Shown piece after piece: positions 46,001 to 53,203 of a stretch of DNA of 64,000 bases. The position numbers and the translations under genes were made by a program. How positions within the stretch are numbered: position 1 is the first letter of the stretch; the number at the start of each line of letters is the position of its first letter. The stretch covers positions 124,001 through 188,000 of the forward strand of contig JBBSQW010000003.1 in the NCBI GenBank assembly GCA_038243635.1. The letters are read 5' to 3'. The notes beneath the pieces were generated by a model that saw only the letters and a list, made by a program, of their open reading frames with translations, was not told the DNA's origin and made no database searches. Source of the stretch: Pseudopedobacter sp038243635. Lineage in GTDB: Bacteria; Bacteroidota; Bacteroidia; Sphingobacteriales; Sphingobacteriaceae.

Positions 46001-46363
46001 TGGCTTAGGGGTAATCAAAATGGTTTGGTTGTTGATTACATATGTGAAAGGCTGGTTTTTAAAACAAACGTTCAATGCCTCTTTAACAGACACATTTTCG
46101 AATTGCACAGCCACGTTTCCAGCCTTGCTCAAAAGGCTCTCATCATACATAAAACTGTAACCACTTTGCTGGTGAATATTGTTTAAAGCCTCCAGCAAAG
46201 GGATGTTTTTTTTGTTTAAGCTAACTGTTTGCGCAAGCGTTTTAGCTCTTATCTGCAAAATTGAGCAAAGAAGTATTACAAAGGACAATTTCATGTAAAG
46301 AAAGAGTTTAGATTTGACGCGGAAAAGTTTTCTGCACCGTATTAAAGTATAATTTTTATACAT
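43001..46363 (-). CDS. SusC-family TonB-dependent receptor with STN domain
   Basis: A 1120-residue receptor. After a long leader and membrane segment (a start at M24, 46294, is also possible) come an STN domain (about 45-115, VSLNKKNIPLLEALNNIHQQ), a carboxypeptidase-regulatory-like domain (about 130-210), the signature VVVVGYGTQKRITTTGAIST, a plug (IRGISTFTSSSPLILVDG) and the barrel ending in YNFGVKLTFK. STN domains signal to a FecR anti-sigma factor, and the FecR gene is 124 bases upstream on the same strand. It imports glycan fragments, probably alpha-mannosides, and reports their presence. Confidence 0.93.
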   Translation of the reverse strand: MYKNYTLIRCRKLFRVKSKLFLYMKLSFVILLCSILQIRAKTLAQTVSLNKKNIPLLEALNNIHQQSGYSFMYDESLLSKAGNVAVQFENVSVKEALNVCFKNQPFTYVINNQTILITPKPEAKATSLAKKDIEIKGTIIDEKSLPIPGAAVKLKAGGKVTLTDIDGKYAINVPDGNSIIIVSFVGYTSQEISVNNRNVIDVQLKQAANQLNDVVVVGYGTQKRITTTGAISTINADDIKLPVANLTNVIAGRVAGIIGVQRSGQPGYDNSEIYIRGISTFTSSSPLILVDGVERSFSNIDPEDIASFSILKDASATAVYGVRGANGVIIIETKKGKQGKPLINAQYDQGITQFTSIPKFADGVTYMNIANEAYKSSFPNGTAPYSADRIAKTASSEDPDLYPNVDWFSELFNKTGQNRRARVNANGGSENAQYYLSVGYYDEDGLYKTDGLSSYNSAIKFTRYNFTSNLTLNITKTTKVDFGASGWLSDANYPGSSVDAIWGSAYLMPPISIPKVYSNGLNPQIRTGSILNPYALLTQTGYATEFKSQLWSNIRVRQDLDAILKGLSASAMFSFDNYNSHTINRTKTVDGYLATGRDADGNLLLDKTSIGTSFLDYKRTNGGTRQFYTEAKINYDRTFKKHNVTGLLLFNQQDNEDGFAGTFIESIPFRYMGLASRGTYSYDNKYLAEVNLGYNGSETFAPGKRFGFFPAVSAGWILSEEKFFKPLKDIFPFFKIRYSYGEVGNSSIGGGRRFGYISTVANHGDYSFGIGRDNNYTGLDIEAYAVDVTWETAKKHNLGIELNMLKQDLSITVDLFREIREAIYRQRGDVPTYAGILNLPYANLGEVHNKGIDGNIDYHKKIGDWQVGLKGNLTWTRSIIINDANAPWPYPWQQQIGQKIGKRHGYISLGLFTSDEEVANSPYQTGTNKAGDIKYKDLNGDGKINGFDQAAIGYGSIPEIVYGFGPTVYYKGFAVSAWFKGISNVDIRINGDGLQPFSQGGEYGNLLAQVTDRWTPENQATNPMYPRLTYGNDNMNYVESDWWKRNGAFLRLQTAQLSYDFKGAKWLSRTGMSNLNLYFIGYNLFTVSDFKLWDVELGDGRGSQYPLLKTYNFGVKLTFK

Positions 46364-46435
46364 TTGAAAGTTAGGGTTTAGTAAATAATTTGGTTATCGT
46401 AAACTGTATTTAATACCGGGCTCTAGCATAAGCAT

Positions 46436-46461
46436 AGCCGGGGTGTCGCAAACCCCTGGCT
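46436..46461 (-). promoter_or_regulatory. Hairpin between fecR-like and susC-like genes
   Basis: AGCCGGGG (46436-46443) can pair with CCCTGGCT (46454-46461), with one G-U pair, enclosed by AATACC (near 46412) and GGTATT (near 46467). No T-run follows on the minus strand, so it is more likely a processing or stability element than a terminator. Confidence 0.3.
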
Positions 46462-46487
46462 TATTTGGTATTCTTTTTCTAGATCAA

Positions 46488-47630
46488 TTAATTAGACAAG
46501 ATTACCCTCCTTCCTTTTATTTGATAATTGATATTTCCTGTTATTTTAAGATTTTCTAATAGTTCGGAGATATTCTTATACCTGGATATTGTTCCTCCTA
46601 TTTTCTTTTCGTTTATATCTTTTCCAACCTCCACTTCAACATCATACCATCGGGCGGCCTCTTTCATCACCTCTCGAATGCTTTTATTTTGAAACTTAAA
46701 CCATCCGGTTGTCCAAGCGATTACTTCCTCTAAGTTTGCGGGCTTTACCACAATACCATTGTTACCATCTTTAATTACGGCCTGCTGACCGGGATTAAGG
46801 TTGACTTTATTTACAGCGTTCCTCACATCCGCGTCTCCCTCAATCAAAGTGACGCTCACTTCTGAATTATCCGCATAGGCGTTTATATTAAAAGATGTAC
46901 CCAAATCTTCAATGATTTGCCCTTTCGCCGATACACTAAATGGTTTTTTGGTATTGTGTACAACCTTGAAGTAAACTTGTCCCGTTATACTCACTTTCCT
47001 TTGGTTGCCATTAAATGCTACAGGATAAGTGATAGATGATGCAGCATCGAGCATAACCTCTGTACCGTCTGCCAATACCAAGCTGTAACGACCGCCTCGG
47101 GGGGTAGTCATGGTATTATATTGTGTTTCGCTAGTAGCGATTTTTCCTTGTCCTGTATTATAAGAGACTTGATCGTTACCCGTTTTATTTATGCTTGTAC
47201 TATTTTGGGTAGCAATTGTGCCGTTACCTTTGTCGTTTAATAAAATCTCTGAACCATCTGCCAAGGTTAGCACCGCCTTATTTACTCCTGGCACAATCTC
47301 GCTTATTTTCTTAACCTGGTCTTTCTTATCAGAATTGTAATTGTTTCTTAGTAAAAGAAGTGCTGCCATAGAAACCAATAAAAAAATTGCAGCTGCACTT
47401 AACAGCTTAAACCGTATCGTTTTCTTTTTTGGCTGTATACTTTCTGTGAAGTTTTTGAATAATGTGGCAGAAACTTCCTCAGCCTCGCCCTCGTTTTGTA
47501 ACCAATTATCAAAGCTTGTTGTCCCAAAATCACGGTCATCAAACCAATTATTAAGTTCTTCGATTTCAGCGTCACTGCATTCGTTCTCAAAATAACGGTC
47601 TAATAAAAACTTTAATCGTTCTTGATTCAT
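46488..47630 (-). CDS. FecR-family anti-sigma factor
   Basis: A 380-residue inner-membrane protein. The cytoplasmic part (1-72, RYFENECSDAEIEELNNWF) would hold the sigma factor. One membrane helix follows (about 75-95, LLSAAAIFLLVSMAALLLL). The periplasmic FecR domain (about 170-290) has TPRGGRYSLVLADGTEVMLDA and TGQVYFKVVHNTKKPFSVSA. DUF4974 is at the end (WFKFQNKSIREVMKEAARWY). It would receive the signal from the STN domain of the SusC protein encoded just downstream. The matching sigma gene is 1.3 kb upstream and divergent, rather than adjacent as usual. Confidence 0.93.
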   Translation of the reverse strand: MNQERLKFLLDRYFENECSDAEIEELNNWFDDRDFGTTSFDNWLQNEGEAEEVSATLFKNFTESIQPKKKTIRFKLLSAAAIFLLVSMAALLLLRNNYNSDKKDQVKKISEIVPGVNKAVLTLADGSEILLNDKGNGTIATQNSTSINKTGNDQVSYNTGQGKIATSETQYNTMTTPRGGRYSLVLADGTEVMLDAASSITYPVAFNGNQRKVSITGQVYFKVVHNTKKPFSVSAKGQIIEDLGTSFNINAYADNSEVSVTLIEGDADVRNAVNKVNLNPGQQAVIKDGNNGIVVKPANLEEVIAWTTGWFKFQNKSIREVMKEAARWYDVEVEVGKDINEKKIGGTISRYKNISELLENLKITGNINYQIKGRRVILSN

Positions 47631-48926
47631 TTATTAATAATTGGTTATGAGCAAAGCACACAATAAGATTTAGTTACTTCTGTTATGATGACGTTTATAA
47701 AAGCTTTTACCGTTACGTGTTTTAAAAAAATCTTTAATTATTTCAAACTTAACTTATAATTAATTCATACAACTAAATATAGCTGTATGAATTAATTATT
47801 ATTACTCTTTAAATATCTGTATTAGTTATTGTTTTTATAAACTAAATAATCATAAACTATATAGTTTGTATCTTAAGAAAGATGGCTGTTCCATTTGGTC
47901 TATGACTCAAAAATGATAAAAAATAGCTAGACCAGTTTTAAACTAATCCTTAATCTAACATATTTTTTTTTCTAATATTAGCTAACCAAATAGTTCAGGA
48001 AACTGCTAAAAACAAACTCTAAACAAATTCATATTCGTTAATCAACCATCATAAAAAGAACACTATGATGGAAAGTTCTTAAAACGAAACCTCTTTAAAG
48101 CACCGCTAACAATGATATATTCGAAAATTCATACTTGACGATAAGACTTGCTTCATTTAAACACCTAAAAAAGGACATCAAAAGATCGGTTTTAAATTTA
48201 TTTATTGTCAAAAGCACCCAAAAGAATGTTCGATAAAACTGCCCCCTTAAATTGATACGAGTTTATTTCTGTATAAAAATAAAGCGTTTAAAATTCGAAC
48301 TATTTTATCTATTGAGATCATGGAAACAGGAGCGAATAATCCTCTCAGACATTCAATATAAAGATCGTATAAAACAAAATTCGTCTTCAGAAAAATAAGA
48401 AATCATTTAGCGGCTGCTATGTAGCATCCTACAAAACGAAAATTTAATCAGTTTAATAATTAATCATTAGTTAATAATGGAATGGTGTTTGGCTTTGAAT
48501 AAAAAAATTTGAAAATCATTTTTAAAAGAACCTTTAAAGTGACGATGTAATTCGTGGAAATTGAGGCAGAATTATTTTTATTTCAATCAACTTATTTTGT
48601 AAAAGAAAAATGCCCACCTAGCTACCCGTAAAATTTGGACTGTAACAAGATTTATTTCTTAGAGGGATTTTTTAAAAATCAACCAAAGTTACGGGAAAAA
48701 GTACGTGATTTGAGCCTTAATCATTCAATGGTTTTAAGCTAAAATTTAGTTCCAAACGTTAATAGAAACCGCTTGAGCGTATTGTGATTTTTAGTAAAAT
48801 TTATCTTTTTCAACTTTCAATAAGAAAACGTTTTAAAACACTTTAAACACACTTTTTTACTAAGGAATACTTGCTAAAATCATTTTTTTTTATTACTATT
48901 GAGTAACCAAAAAAAACTGAAACACC
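47631..48926. other. Long AT-rich divergent intergenic region, about 1.3 kb
   Basis: There is no frame above about 60 residues on either strand. Notable elements are a 16-base perfect stem (47756-47799), TGGTCTA/TAGACCA half-sites (47896-47902 and 47928-47934), and AAAACGTTTT (48825-48834) about 93 bases before the sigma factor frame. It is unusually long for this compact window. Confidence 0.6.
47756..47799. promoter_or_regulatory. Long AT-rich inverted repeat upstream of fecR-like gene
   Basis: ATAATTAATTCATACA (47756-47771) and its exact reverse complement (47784-47799) flank a 12-base spacer, 126-169 bases before the FecR start. It could be a protein-binding site or a hairpin; no T-run typical of a terminator follows. 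Confidence 0.35.
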
Positions 48927-49481
48927 ATTAAAACGCTCGAACAAAATACGGATAAAGAGCTCATAGCACTTTGGCAAAACGGAGATGATTTTTCCTTCGA
49001 AGTTTTATACCACAGGTACGCGTTAGGTCTTCTTAAATTTGCGATGCAAAAAACCAACAATCCGGATAAATCCAAGGAATTGGTACAAAATGCGTTTATA
49101 ATTTTATTTAAGAATAAAGAAACAGCACATCAGATAAAATCTGTTGCGCCATACCTTTATACCGTATTAAAAAATAGAATTTTGGATCAGTTTAGGCATG
49201 ATCTTATTCATAAAAAATTTCAGGAACACGCAATCTATACTCATCAATATAAAACCGCCAACAACGTTTTGGATTATATTGAAAACAAAGAGCTGGAAAC
49301 TAAGCTTGATATAGAAATAAAGAACTTACCTTCACAGTGCAGAAATGTTTTTAAAATGCGCAGAGAACTTGAACTATCTAACAAAGAAATTGCATCTAAT
49401 TTGCAAATTTCTGAAAACACCGTGGAGCAGCACATGAGAAAAGCACTTAGAATACTGAGGACAGCTTTCGGGATATTGTAA
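48927..49481 (+). CDS. ECF-type RNA polymerase sigma factor with non-standard start
   Basis: The sigma-70 region 2 homology begins TDKELIALWQNGDDFSFEVLYHRYA, which lies before the first in-frame ATG (49044). The frame is closed by TGA at 48918. Between these the only reasonable initiator is ATT at 48927, giving 184 residues, the normal ECF length. Starting at 49044 gives 145 residues and loses region 2.1. Region 4 is intact (LPSQCRNVFKMRRELELSNKEIA, ENTVEQHMRKALRIL). It would direct transcription of the FecR/SusC operon once released by FecR. Either AUU initiation or loss of an ATG by mutation is possible. It converges with the ricin-GH2 gene. Confidence 0.78.
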   Translation: MKTLEQNTDKELIALWQNGDDFSFEVLYHRYALGLLKFAMQKTNNPDKSKELVQNAFIILFKNKETAHQIKSVAPYLYTVLKNRILDQFRHDLIHKKFQEHAIYTHQYKTANNVLDYIENKELETKLDIEIKNLPSQCRNVFKMRRELELSNKEIASNLQISENTVEQHMRKALRILRTAFGIL

Positions 49482-49537
49482 TCACACATTCTTTCACAAC
49501 AAAATACCCCATTTTAAGATTTAAAAAAATGCATAAA

Positions 49538-49570
49538 AAAAGGGCTAAATATTAAACATTTAGCCCTTTT
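49538..49570. terminator. Bidirectional terminator between sigma factor and GH2
   Basis: AAAAGGGCTAAAT (49538-49550) pairs with ATTTAGCCCTTTT (49558-49570), with A and T runs on both sides. It serves the sigma gene (plus) and the GH2 gene ending at 49588 (minus). Confidence 0.85.
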
Positions 49571-49587
49571 CTCAATTTGTTGTTACC

Positions 49588-52500
49588 TTATTTTTTGTAA
49601 GGTTCAATTCTAAATGAATAATTATTACTATCACTTACTGGAACATCATATTGTTTCAAAGGTCCTGGTCCAACGCTGGCATTTCCTAATCCGCGTTGCA
49701 TATAATCCAAACTCAATATAGTTTCTGGTCTTCTGTTTTTATCAAGCATGAAGTGATGTTTCATATTCCACAATTCTTGATCGTAAAAATGCAATGCTGT
49801 GAAATTAAGTTTATCTTTTGAAGTTATTTTCAAACCAATATCTTCACTACCAATAGTTAACCATCTAATATCCTGACGGTTGCCCATACTTTGCATGCGA
49901 GTATAATACTCTTCCATTCCCTTTACAGTATTATTAAAAATACCGTAAAAAGCAGATGCATCCCTATCAATGTAATTCTCTTGTGGCCCACGCCCATACC
50001 ATTCTAATTGCTCCATACCTGGTGTTAAAGCCAGTTGCAAACCTAAACGTGGAACTCGATTTTCATCTTTCGTATTATCAATATTTACATCAACGTCTAC
50101 GATTCCGGAACTATAGAAAACATAGTTTATGGTATACGGAATTACACTTTTTCGTTGCCCGTTCAAATAAGCAGTAACCTTGGTATTTATAATTATTTGC
50201 TTGCCACCATTAACAACGTTAGAAGTTAGGCTTTCCAATTTGGTTTGCAAGTCCATATCCTGGCGTGGCTCGTTATTGATGCTTCGGTACCAGTTTAAAG
50301 AAAAACCTTTTTGCTGGAATAACATTTCTTTACCAAAAACCTTCAATGAATTTAACATTCCGGTAGATGGATTAAACTTCGCATCAATATTCTCCCCGAT
50401 AACGTTAATTTGCTGCGCAGTTTTATCTAGTTTCAATTTTTTTCCTTTTGCTTCAACAACCGGAAGCCCTGCTTTTGCTGTCAGCGCAAATTGTTCAGCA
50501 GCCATGTTCCATCCTTTATCTGCCCAAATTTTATCTTGGTTCAAATTAAATTTTATAGTTACAAAATATTCATGACCCTGCTCTAGGTTTTTGTTAAAAG
50601 GAATTTTCAATTCAGCTTCATTATCCGGAGCTAAATTCATGGGCTGTAAATCACCTTTTTCAATCTCTTTACCATCTTTTAATAAACTCCAGTGAATATT
50701 GAATTCATTTAGATTTGTAAAATCATAGCTATTTCTAATTTTAAACACGCCTTTTGCTGGGTCAGTAGCCAATATTTTTATGTACTGATATACTTTTTTA
50801 ACTTCTAAAAGTTTAGGGGTTACCCTTCTATCAGAAGTTACCACACCGTTTAAACAAAAATCACCATCATTTGGGGTATCACCAAAATCTCCTCCAAAAT
50901 AATATTGGTCTTTTGGTCCGCCAAATTTTATCAAACCTTGATCTACCCAATCCCAAATACAGCCACCAATTGTTCGCTGAGCTTTATTTTCAATAAAATC
51001 CCAGTATTCTGGAAGATTACCGATGGCATTTCCCATTGCATGTGCGTACTCACACATAAAAAATGGTACGTCTGTATCTTCACCATCTGTTTCTATCATG
51101 CTTTCTACCGAAGGATACATTCTAGAAAATATATCCGCAGCTGAGTTTTTACCTTCGTAATGAATTGGACGAGTTGGATCGGCTTTTTTAACTTCCTTAT
51201 AAACGGTATCGAAGTTATTCCCTCTACCAGACTCGTTTCCCATAGACCAAAAAATAACCGAAGGATGGTTTTTATGCTCTTCCACGTTTCTAAGGTTTCT
51301 ATCCAAATACGCGGGCAACCAGCTATCCATGCTACTTAATGACTGATTTCCGTGACACTCCAAATCTGCTTCCGACATGGTATATAATCCGAAATAATCA
51401 AACATGGTATACATCCTAGCATCATTTGGGTAATGGGCAGTACGAATGGTATTAATGTTATTTTGCTTCATCATCAAAACATCCTGAAGCATACTTTCTA
51501 CCGGCACAGCTTTACCATATATTGGGTGCGTATCATGACGGTTAACGCCTTTAAACAATACCGCTTGGTTATTAACGTAAACCTTTTTGTTTTTTATCTC
51601 TATTTTTCTAAATCCGAATTTAGAAGTGATGACTTCTTGTACCTTCCCTTTAGCATCTGATAAGGTAAGAATGGCAGTGTACAAAGTAGGATTTTCTGCA
51701 GACCACAACGCCGGATTATTTACCTCTCCAGAGATCTGTTTTACCTCTTCCTGAAGAGGCTTAAGTCCTGAAAAATCACGAGAGAATGTTAAAACCTCTT
51801 TTCCATTTGTGTCTAAGACGTTTAATGTTAAGCTACCAGACCCTAATGTTTTTTCGCCTTTATTTATAATGTTGGCTTTTAAACTAAGGGTAGATTTTGA
51901 AAAATCATCACCATTGAAATCAGTTGAAATACCGTAATCTCTGATATGAACTTTTGGCACAGCGTAAATGGCTACATCACGGTGAATACCGCTTAACCTA
52001 AACATATCCTGATCTTCAATATAACTTCCATCAGACCACCTGTAAACTTCAACGGCAACGGTGTTTTTTCCTGTTTTTATTTCTTTGGTTACGTCAAACT
52101 CGGCAATATTATTTGCGCCCTGGCTATAACCTACTTTTTTACCGTTTATCCAAACATACATTGCGCTATAAACGCCATCAAAACGCATAAATATTGACTT
52201 ACCATCCCAACTTGCTGGCACTATAAATTCTCTGCGGTATGAACCAACTGGATTAGGTTCTTTTTCATTGGTATAACCAGCCTGGGGCTTTATAAAAGGC
52301 GGATCGTTTTTGTGAGGATAAGTGATATTAGTATAAATAGGGGTACCGTAACCTCTCATTTCCCAACTTGATGGTACGGGTATTTCTTTCCAGCTAGAAA
52401 CATCAAAATTTGTTTTATAAAAATCTACCGGGCGCTCATTAGGTTGTTTTACCCAATTAAATTTCCACGTTCCGTTTAATAATTGATAAAGAGAAGAGCT

Positions 52501-53148
52501 TGTTCTTGCCCAAGGCTTTATAAATGTAGAATCGCTTTTTGCTTCATTTACTGTAGAAAATGGGATATATGGCGCATGTGGTTTTTCCTTATTTATTCCA
52601 AAAATCTCTTCGTTCTCCCACTCCGCCTCTCCCACTCTTTTTACAATCTTAATTTTTGCTATTGATTCTTCTATGCGCCACTGCTGGGTTTTATCATTTT
52701 TATCCGCTTTAAGCTGATATAATTTCCCGTCTTTTATTCCTAATTGATAACCGCTAGCTCTAGATTCAATAGCATAGTTGCCGTGGCTATTCTTCGTAAT
52801 TTTCCATTGCTGATTGTTGCTATATTCATCTCTATCCCATATTACTACGGGATTTCCAGGTCCTGAATTTTGATTTCCGTTATCAACAGCTTTAAAACTA
52901 ATTTGACTATAAATAGAATAGTAGCCATCCCCTAAAGAAGATAAGGCCCAAATCTGATTGGCGCTGGTGGATTCTTCTTTAGAAAGGTACAAATTTTCGT
53001 TGTTTTGTAATGACCCGCGGTTATCAACAGTCAACCCGTTTTGGTTGATCAGTTTATAATTTACTCCTGTTTGAAAAGTTTGCGCCACAGAGAACTGCAA
53101 GCACATCGACAAAAAAGAAGAAAGCAGACAAAGGAATTTAAATTTCAT
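49588..53148 (-). CDS. LacZ-type GH2 beta-galactosidase with N-terminal ricin-like lectin
   Basis: An 1186-residue exported enzyme (signal peptide ending FSVAQ). Residues 25-165 form a ricin-type beta-trefoil (YKLINQNGLTVDN, NQIWALSSLGDGYYSIYS, QQWKITKNSHGNYAIES, QQWRIEE). A full LacZ-like GH2 follows: sugar-binding domain (LNGTWKFNWVKQP, PSSWEMRGYGTPIYTN), immunoglobulin domains, TIM barrel with acid/base E639 in GNESGRG and nucleophile E700 in CEYAHAMGN, then the beta-galactosidase small-chain domain (WYGRGPQENYIDR). It probably releases beta-linked galactose from a decorated glycan in the periplasm. It starts 55 bases after the esterase stop, in the same transcript. The lectin at the front is uncommon for LacZ relatives. 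Confidence 0.92.
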   Translation of the reverse strand: MKFKFLCLLSSFLSMCLQFSVAQTFQTGVNYKLINQNGLTVDNRGSLQNNENLYLSKEESTSANQIWALSSLGDGYYSIYSQISFKAVDNGNQNSGPGNPVVIWDRDEYSNNQQWKITKNSHGNYAIESRASGYQLGIKDGKLYQLKADKNDKTQQWRIEESIAKIKIVKRVGEAEWENEEIFGINKEKPHAPYIPFSTVNEAKSDSTFIKPWARTSSSLYQLLNGTWKFNWVKQPNERPVDFYKTNFDVSSWKEIPVPSSWEMRGYGTPIYTNITYPHKNDPPFIKPQAGYTNEKEPNPVGSYRREFIVPASWDGKSIFMRFDGVYSAMYVWINGKKVGYSQGANNIAEFDVTKEIKTGKNTVAVEVYRWSDGSYIEDQDMFRLSGIHRDVAIYAVPKVHIRDYGISTDFNGDDFSKSTLSLKANIINKGEKTLGSGSLTLNVLDTNGKEVLTFSRDFSGLKPLQEEVKQISGEVNNPALWSAENPTLYTAILTLSDAKGKVQEVITSKFGFRKIEIKNKKVYVNNQAVLFKGVNRHDTHPIYGKAVPVESMLQDVLMMKQNNINTIRTAHYPNDARMYTMFDYFGLYTMSEADLECHGNQSLSSMDSWLPAYLDRNLRNVEEHKNHPSVIFWSMGNESGRGNNFDTVYKEVKKADPTRPIHYEGKNSAADIFSRMYPSVESMIETDGEDTDVPFFMCEYAHAMGNAIGNLPEYWDFIENKAQRTIGGCIWDWVDQGLIKFGGPKDQYYFGGDFGDTPNDGDFCLNGVVTSDRRVTPKLLEVKKVYQYIKILATDPAKGVFKIRNSYDFTNLNEFNIHWSLLKDGKEIEKGDLQPMNLAPDNEAELKIPFNKNLEQGHEYFVTIKFNLNQDKIWADKGWNMAAEQFALTAKAGLPVVEAKGKKLKLDKTAQQINVIGENIDAKFNPSTGMLNSLKVFGKEMLFQQKGFSLNWYRSINNEPRQDMDLQTKLESLTSNVVNGGKQIIINTKVTAYLNGQRKSVIPYTINYVFYSSGIVDVDVNIDNTKDENRVPRLGLQLALTPGMEQLEWYGRGPQENYIDRDASAFYGIFNNTVKGMEEYYTRMQSMGNRQDIRWLTIGSEDIGLKITSKDKLNFTALHFYDQELWNMKHHFMLDKNRRPETILSLDYMQRGLGNASVGPGPLKQYDVPVSDSNNYSFRIEPYKK

Positions 53149-53203
53149 AATAATACTTTAGTTTTTTTATTTAATTATTGTTGATGGTTTTTGATCGCCG
53201 TGT

